Below are positions 35,644-44,500 of a stretch of DNA of 64,000 nt, piece after piece. The notes under the pieces are model-generated. The model had not been told where the DNA came from, made no database searches, and saw nothing but the letters and a program-made list of their open reading frames with translations. Origin of the DNA: Williamsia sp. (lineage in GTDB: Bacteria > Bacteroidota > Bacteroidia > Chitinophagales > Chitinophagaceae). Position 1 is the stretch's first letter. The number at the start of each line of letters is the position of its first letter. Position numbers and translations under genes: made by a program. Location of the stretch: NCBI GenBank assembly GCA_015069695.1, contig JADCRZ010000001.1, positions 248,001 through 312,000 of the forward strand, read 5' to 3'.

Positions 35644-38600
35644 ATGAAAATAATTCTTCCCTGCATCGCATTGACCATGCTCCTATTTTTCTGTGCCTGT
35701 AAACAGCAGGGCACAGCCGATCTAAAGACAAAACAAATGGATTCAGCACAGGCGGCAAAGCTGGTGTCTTCCATTGAATCGATCGTAAAACCGGAGATTG
35801 CAGACTCCCAGCTTTCCCTTCATCTCTGGGGGCCTGACTCACTGGTGATTTCGCCCATCGGCATCAACATCGACAATGAGGGCAAGCTGTATTACACCAC
35901 CACCGACCGCCAGAAGAATTCTGAATTCGACATCCGCGGCCACCGCGACTGGGAAATCAGGTCCATTGCCTTGCAAACGGTCGAGGACAAACGCGCTTTC
36001 CTGCACCAGGAACTCTCTCCTGAAAACAGCAAGAGAAATACCTGGCTGGCCGATCTCAACGGCGACAGCTCACACGACTGGCGCGACATGACCATCGAAA
36101 AAGAACATGTATACCGGATAGAAGACACCAATGGTGACGGCATTGCCGATAAATCACAGATGGTGGTAGACGATTTCAACGACGAAACAACCGATGTGGC
36201 AGGCTCCGTACTAAAGGACGGTGATAACCTGTACGTGGCCGTTGCCCCCGATTTGTGGAAGCTGCAGGATAAGAACGGAGATGGCATTGCAGATGAAAAA
36301 CAATCGCTTTCGCATGGCTATGGTATTCATGTTGGTTTTAGCGGCCATGGCATGTCGGGCATCAGGATGGGCCCGGACGGACGGATCTACTGGCAGATCG
36401 GGGACATCGGCTTTAACGGCAAAGGACCCGATGGAAAAAAATGGGAATATCCCAACAGTGGCGTGGTAGCGCGCTGCAACCCGGATGGCAGCGATTTTGA
36501 AATCTTTGCCGCCGGTGTGCGCAACGTGCATGAATTTGCCTTTGACGAATACGGCAACCTGATCAGCGAAGACAACGACGGCGACCACCCCGGCGAGAAA
36601 GAGCGGCTGGTATATATCGTGAACGGCTCCGATGCCGGCTGGCGCAGCAACTGGCAGTACGGCAAGTACCGTGACCCCAGGAACAATGGATACAAAGTAT
36701 GGATGGACGAAAAGATGTACCTGCCCCGCTTTGAAGGCCAGGCTGCTTACATCGTGCCCTGCATCAGCAATTTTGTAAGCGGTCCGGCCGGTTTTGTATA
36801 CAATCCCGGTACGGCATTAAACCCGCGCTACAAAAACACCTTTTTCGTGGCAGAGTTTGTGGGCAACCCCAGCAGCTCGGGCATTTACAGTTTCAAGCTC
36901 AACCCCAAAGGGGCCGGCTTTGAGCTGGGCGAGAACAAAAAACTGCTGGGTGGCGTTTTAACCACCGGTCTTGATTTTGCGCCCGATGGTTCGCTTTACA
37001 TGGCCGACTGGATCGATGGCTGGGGCACGCACAACTATGGCCGCATCTGGCGCCTCGATGACAAGCAGGCAGCCAATTCACCGGAACGGATAGAAACAAA
37101 ACGCCTCCTGGCAGCGGATTTCAAAGATAAAAAAGAAGAAGAGCTGGGCGGGTTATTACAGAATCCGGACATGCGGGTACGCATGAAAGCCCAGTTTGAA
37201 CTGGTCAAGCGCGGCAAAGACGGTGCTGCTGTTTTACAAAAGTGGTTTACGCAAACAGGAAACCAACTGGCACGCATAAACGCTATCTGGGGTATGAGCC
37301 AGCTGGCACGCCAGGATAAAAAATGGGCAGAGCCCCTGTTGCCCCTGCTGCAGGATAAAGACGCCGAGATCAGGGCACAGGCCGCCAAATGGCTGGGCGA
37401 CATGAAGTATGCCGCTGCCGGTCCTAAATTGGTAGCGCTGTTAAAAGACACCGCCGCCCGCGTCCGTTTTTTTGCTGCCGAAGCCCTGGGCCGGATCGAG
37501 TATGCGCCGGCTGTAAACCCCGTCATAGAAATGCTCCAGGCCAACAACGATGAGGATGTTTACCTGCGGCATGCGGGCAGTCTGGCCCTTTCGCGCATCG
37601 GCAAAGCAGATCCCATCATAGCCCTGGCAAATAGTCCTTCCCGGGCCCTGCGCATTGCAGCCGTAGTAGCCCTGCGGCGCATGGCACATCCCGGCGTGGC
37701 GAAATTCTTAACCGATGGGGATGAGTTTGTGGTAACAGAAGCTGCCCGCGCCATCAACGATGATCTTTCTATCAAGGATGCCCTGCCTGCCCTTGGCAAC
37801 CTGCTGGGCACCACTCCATTCACCAATGAAGCCCTGATCCGCCGTGCCATCAGCGCCAACTCACGGGTAGGTACAGACGCTGCCATGCAAAACCTTGTTA
37901 CTTACGCCCAGAAAACAGGCACCCCCGAAAAGATGCGCGCCGAAGCCATCGATGCGCTGAGTGAATGGGCGCATCCATCCGTACTGGACCGGGTAGATGG
38001 CCGTTACCGGGGAGCAGTAACCAGAGACTCTGCTGCCCTGGGCAGCAAGCTGGCAGAGCCCTTGCTGGGTCTGCTAAAGAGTCCCCAATTGCCGGTGCGT
38101 CTCAGCGCTGCAAAAGCCGCTGCCCTGCTTGGTCTCACACAGGCCGGTCCTATCCTGCTTGCCCAGGTAAAAAGCGATCCTGCTCCGGAAATGCGGCTGC
38201 AATCGCTTACCTCGCTGGTGGATCTGAAAGATGCGCAGGCAGGCCAGGCCGTTAGCCAGGCCCTCTCTGATAAAGAAAGAACGGTGCGTGTGGAAGGGTT
38301 GAAGCTCCTGCAGAAAATGAATATCTCCAAAGACCTGATGGTATCGCTGTTACAGCAGGTCATTGCTACAAAAACGACAGAAGAAAAACAAGCCGCTATC
38401 CTGACGCTGGGAAGGCTGCCGCTTGAATACGCCAAAAAACCGCTGCAATCGCTGCTCGATAAAATGGCGGCCGGGCAGCTTTCTCCCGATCTGCAGCTGG
38501 AGCTTGGAGAAGCCGCCGACAGCAGCCATGCAGCCGACCTGATCGCCCGTTACCGGAGCATCAGCCAGCAGCTTTCACCCAATGAACAGATGGCTTCTTA

Positions 38601-39042
38601 CGCCAGCTGTTTGCTGGGCGGCGACCCTGACCGGGGCCGGAATATTTTCTTCCGCAACCAGAACACCCAGTGCATGCGCTGCCATTCCTACGACGACCGG
38701 GGCGGCAATGCGGGGCCGCGCCTCAACGGCATCGCCAACCGGATCAGCCGCCAGCAGATCCTGGAGGCCCTGATCACGCCCAGTGCCCGGCTTTCACCCG
38801 GCTATGGCATGGTAACCCTGAACCTCAAAGACGGAAAAACCCTGTTCGGCATCCTTGAAAAAGAAGACAAGGAAGGCCTCCGCCTCAAAATCGGCGACCA
38901 GCCTGAACAGGTGGTCCCCAAAGCCCAGATTGCCAAACGCACCGACGCCCCCTCCAGCATGCCCGTCATGACAGAGCTGCTCTCCAAGCGCGAGATCAGG
39001 GATGTGGTGAGCTTTTTGTCGACGTTGAAGGAGAATAATTGA
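35644..39042 (+). CDS. Lipoprotein with beta-propeller, HEAT repeats and c-type cytochrome
   Basis: An 1132-residue exported lipoprotein (signal MKIILPCIALTMLLFFCAC, lipobox FCAC). Residues about 45-480 resemble the membrane-bound dehydrogenase propeller common in Planctomycetota and Bacteroidota, with two EF-hand-like loops, DTNGDGIAD (161-169) and DKNGDGIAD (209-217), that could bind calcium. Residues about 490-970 are a long run of HEAT-like repeats (VRFFAAEALGRIEYAPAV and similar). A C-terminal cytochrome c has one heme site, C1010-x-x-C1013-H1014 (CMRCHS), plus PGYGM as a possible Met ligand. It probably oxidises a sugar or alcohol in the periplasm and passes electrons through the heme. 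It is monocistronic; a repeat element follows. Substrate unknown. Confidence 0.88.
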   Translation: MKIILPCIALTMLLFFCACKQQGTADLKTKQMDSAQAAKLVSSIESIVKPEIADSQLSLHLWGPDSLVISPIGINIDNEGKLYYTTTDRQKNSEFDIRGHRDWEIRSIALQTVEDKRAFLHQELSPENSKRNTWLADLNGDSSHDWRDMTIEKEHVYRIEDTNGDGIADKSQMVVDDFNDETTDVAGSVLKDGDNLYVAVAPDLWKLQDKNGDGIADEKQSLSHGYGIHVGFSGHGMSGIRMGPDGRIYWQIGDIGFNGKGPDGKKWEYPNSGVVARCNPDGSDFEIFAAGVRNVHEFAFDEYGNLISEDNDGDHPGEKERLVYIVNGSDAGWRSNWQYGKYRDPRNNGYKVWMDEKMYLPRFEGQAAYIVPCISNFVSGPAGFVYNPGTALNPRYKNTFFVAEFVGNPSSSGIYSFKLNPKGAGFELGENKKLLGGVLTTGLDFAPDGSLYMADWIDGWGTHNYGRIWRLDDKQAANSPERIETKRLLAADFKDKKEEELGGLLQNPDMRVRMKAQFELVKRGKDGAAVLQKWFTQTGNQLARINAIWGMSQLARQDKKWAEPLLPLLQDKDAEIRAQAAKWLGDMKYAAAGPKLVALLKDTAARVRFFAAEALGRIEYAPAVNPVIEMLQANNDEDVYLRHAGSLALSRIGKADPIIALANSPSRALRIAAVVALRRMAHPGVAKFLTDGDEFVVTEAARAINDDLSIKDALPALGNLLGTTPFTNEALIRRAISANSRVGTDAAMQNLVTYAQKTGTPEKMRAEAIDALSEWAHPSVLDRVDGRYRGAVTRDSAALGSKLAEPLLGLLKSPQLPVRLSAAKAAALLGLTQAGPILLAQVKSDPAPEMRLQSLTSLVDLKDAQAGQAVSQALSDKERTVRVEGLKLLQKMNISKDLMVSLLQQVIATKTTEEKQAAILTLGRLPLEYAKKPLQSLLDKMAAGQLSPDLQLELGEAADSSHAADLIARYRSISQQLSPNEQMASYASCLLGGDPDRGRNIFFRNQNTQCMRCHSYDDRGGNAGPRLNGIANRISRQQILEALITPSARLSPGYGMVTLNLKDGKTLFGILEKEDKEGLRLKIGDQPEQVVPKAQIAKRTDAPSSMPVMTELLSKREIRDVVSFLSTLKENN

Positions 39043-39056
39043 TGCTCATTGCCTTT

Positions 39057-39469
39057 TTGTCTTGAACCAGGATTACACGGATCCACGGATTATAGGATTG
39101 GAGGTTGAAGGTGGATCATGCTGAGCAGGGGCTAACTTATAAGAAGAGTACTACTGCCGTTTTTGTCATCCTCTTTTTGTTTATCTTTTTCTTTTTTGTC
39201 ATCCTGTAAGGGTGCATTGAGGGAGTACTTGCAGGATGATGCCGCGCCCTTACAGGATCTCTGTAGAGCAGGCAGTTCCTGTTTAGTAAGAGGCTATCAG
39301 ATCATCGCAGCATCCTGCTCCACAGAGATTCTGCACAGGGCGCGCAATCATAGCGCAAGTGCAACACCAAGAAGCGCCCCGGCAGAATGACAAAAAAATA
39401 AATAGTATGATCCGCCTTCAATCACCAATCCTATAATCCGTGGATCCGTGTAACCCTTGTTCAAGACAA
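39057..39469. repeat. Intergenic inverted-repeat element, copy 2 (MITE-like)
   Basis: A 413-base non-coding element homologous to 21910-22260. Its terminal inverted repeats extend over 63 bases (39057-39119 with 39407-39469) with five mismatches. The nested inner unit is 39196-39393, about 89% identical by my count to that of copy 1 over about 165 bases and without gaps there. The inner stem 39201-39215 / 39244-39258 is kept with one G-U pair. The left part carries an extra partial TTTTTGTCATCCT at about 39161-39173. The outer arms of this copy read GGATTATAGG on both sides, where copy 1 reads GGATTACAGG on both sides. Confidence 0.9.
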
Positions 39470-39669
39470 TCTCTCATCGGTATCCAAATAAAGCTGTCTC
39501 TTTCGTTGCCTTGTCAGCACTTCTCTACGACCAAGTCCTGTTTGTCCGGCTGCTCCAAACAAGTGGATCTGTCGACTTGATAAGATGTCCTGGTGATCAC
39601 CGGCAAAGCATTCCGGCCCATTGTTTAAATAATTCTTTAAATTAGAATCCTGCCGGTGAAGCCCTCCCG
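39470..39669. other. Region upstream of the CHAT gene
   Basis: 200 bases between the repeat element and the CHAT start codon; no open gene is credible here. An A/T-rich stretch at about 39620-39645 could hold a promoter, but no TAnnTTTG match is clear. Expression may start inside or beside the repeat element. Confidence 0.4.
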
Positions 39670-41556
39670 ATGGAGCGCATACGCAAGCTGCCGGCCAAGC
39701 ACCAGTACAAACAGCTTCTTATGGTACCCATTATCTTCTCTGCTTTTGCCAATTCGGGCGCCCGGCCGCTGAGCCTGATCAAAGAGCGCGATGCCCTGCG
39801 GGGTGTATTCAACGACCCCACAAAAGCAGAACTCAAAATCCTTGACAACGCCAGTTTCGACTTTATCGCAGAAACCATCCTCAACGAACGCCTGGCAGAA
39901 CGCATTGCCGTGTTTCATTTTGCCGGACATGCCGATGGAAAAAACATCCAGCTGATCGACTCCAATACGCAGGCCGAAGCGCTGGTGCGGCTCCTGAAAG
40001 GCTTTCCCAACCTGCAGCTGGTATTCCTCAACGGATGCGATACCTACGACCAGGCCCGGGTAATCCAGGATGCCGGTATCCGGGCTGCCGTGATCACCAC
40101 CCTGAAGCCTGTGAACGATGACATCGCCATCAACTTTGCATCTTACTTTTACTATGCATTTTACCGATTCAATACCATCAACGATTCTTTTGAATCGGCC
40201 CAGACCCGCATCATGGCCAAAGACGATCTGCGCAACCACTATTTCATGAAGCTCGACAGGGGACTTGGTAAAGAAGAAGAAAATGAAATCGGCAGCTATA
40301 CGGATAAGGCTGTCACTGTTTATACACTCTCGGCACCGGATAAAGAACTGCTTGAAAAAACATTTGCTTACGAAGTGGATGAAGAAGAAGCAGAAGGGGA
40401 TGAATCAGATTATATTCCCAACCGGCTCCTGATCGAAAGCATCAGTTCCAGCATCCTTAGCGGCGACAATATCAGCGAGGCTTTCAAGCAAAGCGACGAG
40501 TACGCCGACCTGCAGCAGAAGTATGCCCGGTATACAGAAAACCGCGCCAACAACCGGAACTTCAGCTACCTGGTACTAAGCGTGCTCACCATGCTGCCCT
40601 TCCCGCTCGGCTTTCATGTAAACCTGCTCAACGCCAATGCCCTCAACTGGAACGGGCTCGACAAGGACAAAAAGATAGAGCTGCTCAAGCGCCAGGTGAT
40701 CACGTACAATTCTATCATCCAGCTGCTCAGCTTTACCCTGCTTTCCAGCTTCTGGAGTGAGCTGGAGAAAAATAAGCAGCTTGCTATCCTGCCCCGGCAA
40801 TGGAAAGTGATCAAAGATTTTTTCTCGGTAAATGAGCTCAACAACCAGGACGTAAACTATCCGGCCCTGCTGGGAACCATCCGCGAGATCTTTGAGAACA
40901 ACCAGATCGTTCCCTTTATCACCGAGTACCAGGACCTGAAAAGCATTTTTGCCAACGAAGACAGCTTCTTTGAAACCCATCTCCACATACAAGGATTAAA
41001 ATCGTCTATTGCCAACGGTGAGATCCGGAAGATGAAGATCAACTGGCTTTGCAGCGTGACGGAAGGCATGCTCAGCGCCATCTTCTCCAAATCAGGCTTT
41101 GTGATCCGCTACAAGCTCAGCACCGTCAAAAACATTGAATTTGCCAAGTCAAGGCTCAAAAAACCTTATTATTATATCAGAAGGATCATCCTGGACCGCT
41201 ATACCCGCGAGGAAGACGATGTAGCCCTTTTTGAAAATTATACCGACAGCTTTTCGGTGATCCTGGCCAAGGGCATCGACCAGGTTACTTTCTTTAAATT
41301 TTTGACCCTGTCTCCTTTTATCATCGATGAAAACGCGATCAGGGGTGAAGACCTCTCCAAGCTGTATTTCTACAGCCACAAAAGCGGTGAGAATTATGTA
41401 TACCGGTGGGCCGAAAACCCGGATGAAACCCTAACGGTAGGCAAGCCTTATCCCAAGCTGCCAGGCAAAACAGCGGCCGAGCTGGACCGCATCAACCAGC
41501 GCATGGCAGAGATCAAAGGCGAGCTGGAAGCTTTTAAAACCCTGATCAACTATTAA
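39670..41556 (+). CDS. CHAT-domain (caspase-like) protease with unknown C-terminal domain
   Basis: A 628-residue cytoplasmic protein. Residues about 15-200 form a CHAT domain, a caspase-fold cysteine peptidase, with the dyad His87 (VFHFAGHADGKN) and Cys123 (VFLNGCDTYDQAR). The following AVITTLKPVNDDIAINFASY segment is typical of the fold. The remaining 430 residues are helix-rich, match no domain I know, and end in a coiled segment (TAAELDRINQRMAEIKGELE). No signal peptide or TPR repeats are seen. Two bases separate it from the double-STAND gene, so the pair is almost certainly one translation-coupled unit in which the STAND protein activates or regulates the protease. Confidence 0.85.
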   Translation: MERIRKLPAKHQYKQLLMVPIIFSAFANSGARPLSLIKERDALRGVFNDPTKAELKILDNASFDFIAETILNERLAERIAVFHFAGHADGKNIQLIDSNTQAEALVRLLKGFPNLQLVFLNGCDTYDQARVIQDAGIRAAVITTLKPVNDDIAINFASYFYYAFYRFNTINDSFESAQTRIMAKDDLRNHYFMKLDRGLGKEEENEIGSYTDKAVTVYTLSAPDKELLEKTFAYEVDEEEAEGDESDYIPNRLLIESISSSILSGDNISEAFKQSDEYADLQQKYARYTENRANNRNFSYLVLSVLTMLPFPLGFHVNLLNANALNWNGLDKDKKIELLKRQVITYNSIIQLLSFTLLSSFWSELEKNKQLAILPRQWKVIKDFFSVNELNNQDVNYPALLGTIREIFENNQIVPFITEYQDLKSIFANEDSFFETHLHIQGLKSSIANGEIRKMKINWLCSVTEGMLSAIFSKSGFVIRYKLSTVKNIEFAKSRLKKPYYYIRRIILDRYTREEDDVALFENYTDSFSVILAKGIDQVTFFKFLTLSPFIIDENAIRGEDLSKLYFYSHKSGENYVYRWAENPDETLTVGKPYPKLPGKTAAELDRINQRMAEIKGELEAFKTLINY

Positions 41557-41558
41557 CC

Positions 41559-44500
41559 ATGGAAACCCAGGCCATTCCTGCCGCTGAAGCAATACCGCAG
41601 GTAAAAAGCCCTTTTCAGCTCCTGGCGGCTTACTCGGAAGGGGACCGGGACAAGTTCTTCGGCCGCGACACAGAAATTGCCCTGCTTTACCAGTACGTGC
41701 AGGAGGCCAACGCGGTATTGATTTATGGCGAGTCGGGCACGGGGAAAACAAGCCTGGTGCAGTGCGGCCTCATCAACGAAACCAAGCATTTTAACTGGAC
41801 AAGCATCACCGTGCGGCGGATAGAAGACGATATCAACCGCTCCCTGTTCAGCCGGCTCCGGGAACATGCAGACCCGGGCGGTTCAGAGGCTGGGGAAGAT
41901 GCCGGCGTGACCGGTCTGTTGCAGGAAGTGTTCCTGCACAATTTCCAGCCCATCCTGCTCATCTTCGACCAGTTTGAGGAGCTTTTTATTTTTGGCAAGC
42001 CTGCCGAGCGGGCCGCCTTCATAAAAAACATCGAAGAGATATTCCAGCTGCGCATACCCTGGAAAATGGTTTTTGCCATGCGCGAAGATTCGATTGCCAG
42101 TCTTACGGAATTTGATGACCGACTGCCCCACCTGTTCAAAAAACGGATGCGGGTGGAACTGATGAACCGGGCAAAATGCCGGGAAGTGATCACCCGCTCC
42201 TGCGAACGCTTTGCTATCGGCCTTGAGCCTTTGCATACAGCAGACGGGCCTGAAGGCGATACGCCTGATAAGATCATAGAAGCTGTTTCCAATGCGAACG
42301 GCCTGGTACACCCGCCTTACCTGCAGATCTTTCTGGACACCCTCTGGAAAGAAGCGCGCAGCCAGCAACCGGATCCGATCGTGATCAATGAAGCGGTGGT
42401 GGAAAAAGTGGGCGGCATCGGCAATGTGCTCAAAGCCTTCCTGGAAGAAAAGGTAAACGAGCAAGGGGTGCTCAACAAAACAGACTGCTGGAAATTCCTC
42501 AAGCTGTTTGTGCCCGAAAGCGGCACTACCCGGAAAAAGGTCCTGCTGAATGAATACACGGCCATACCGCCCGAAAAGCTGCGCGAGCTGGTGGATTACC
42601 TGGTAGGCTGGAAAATCCTTTCTGAATACGCCCAAAACAGTTTTGAGCTGGCCCATGAAAGCCTGGTGCCCATCATCCAAGGCATCAAGCTAACGGAGAT
42701 CAGGCCCCGGCTGGCCAAACCCACCCTCAAAGGAAATCCTTACAAGGGACTGCAATCTTTTGACCCGGCAGACAATGAGCGTTTTTATGGCCGCCAGGAA
42801 GCCATCCAGGCTGTGTATGCCAAAGTGCAGCAACAAGGCCTGGTTGTGATCGTCGGCAATTCAGGCGCGGGCAAGTCTTCGCTTATCAAAGCAGGCTTGC
42901 TGCCCATGCTGCAAAAAGAAGGATACCTGGTGCTTCCGATTGTAAGGGCCGGAGAACAACCCCTCCGAACCATAGATGAATCATTGGCCACAGTAGGGCA
43001 GGGGAGCGGGAAAGCTTTCTTGTTGCTGATAGACCAGTATGAAGAACTGATTACCCGGATCAGTGAAAAAGAAACCCGGCAGGCGGTGTATGAAAAAATA
43101 TATCAGCTGCTGGAAGTGCAACGGGCAGGCACAGCCGCTTTCAAGCTTAAGATCATCATCACCGTGCGGGCTGATTTTGAACCGCAGTTCAGGATGGAAG
43201 CGCCCCTGAGCGATTACTGGAAGGCAGGCAAATACCTGGTTCCTCCTTTCAGCCGCGATGAAATCCGCGAAGTAATCGAAGAACCTGCTTACCAGGCCGG
43301 ACTGGAGTTCTCGCCTCCCTCGCTGGTGGAAAAGATCACGGAGGAGGTTTACAGCTCCCAGTCTACGGGGCTGCTGCCGCTGATGTCTTTTACCTTAAGC
43401 GAGCTGTACAAGGCATACGAAGAAAGTGGACGGGACGACAAGCTGCTGACCGAAGAAGACTATAACCGGCTGGGTGGCGTGATCGGCGGATTGCAGAACA
43501 GGGCCGATCACATTTACCTCGCTTTTGAAACAGACCATCCCGGGGCGTACAAACAGTACCAGCAGGTAATGCAGAACATCATCCTGCGTATGGTATATCT
43601 GTCCACCGGTGAGCTGGCCGGCCAGCGGGTACTGGAAGAAAACCTGGTATTCCCTGATTCCGTTACCAATGCCATGGCAGCCGAGGTGCTGCAACAACTG
43701 ATCGACAGTCACCTTGTGGTGGCAGGAAGGGATAACCGCGAAAAGGATTATTATGAACCAGCGCATGATGTGCTGGTAAAAACCTGGGGACAGATCTGGG
43801 AGTGGATCGGCAAGATCGGTCGGGACGCGTTTTTTCTGCGCAGCCGGCTGGCACAGGCGGTGAACGATTATGAAAACACCCATGATCCCCTGCTGTTGTG
43901 GAATCGCAATCCCTGGCTGGAAAGCCTGGTTCCGCTGCTGGCGAATCCGCAAACAGGCTGGCTCAACAAAAAAGAAACGGATTTTGTAGCAGCCAGCAAA
44001 GCGGAGCGGGACAGCATGGAGGCAAAAGAAGTACAGGAAAGGGAGGAAAAGCTTCGCTTGGCGCAGGAAAAGGTAGCGGAGCAAAAGTCTACCATCAAGC
44101 GGGAGAAAAGGTTCAGAGGAGTTATCCTGGCAGCCCTGATCGGAGCTATGCTGCTGGGTGTACTGGCTTTTTTCCAGTACAGGGCAGCGAATCAAAATTA
44201 CAGGATCGCGCAGGGTGAGATGGCCAGGAGCAAAAGTCTGAATACGGACCTGCAAAAGCAGAATACGCTGCTGAATGGAGCCAAGGATTCCATCACCAAG
44301 CTGGCCCAGGCAAAAACAGACCTGGCTGTACAGGAACGGGCCTCAAGAGAGAAAGCCGATAGTGCCCGCCAGCTTGCGCTGAACCTGGTAGAAAAGCTCA
44401 ATGCCCAGATAGACGAAACGATTGCAGCCCGGCAGCTTGCTGAAAAACGCCGCGATAGTTTGAACCAGGTGGTCTTATCCGAAAAAAAAGCGCGGTTGTC

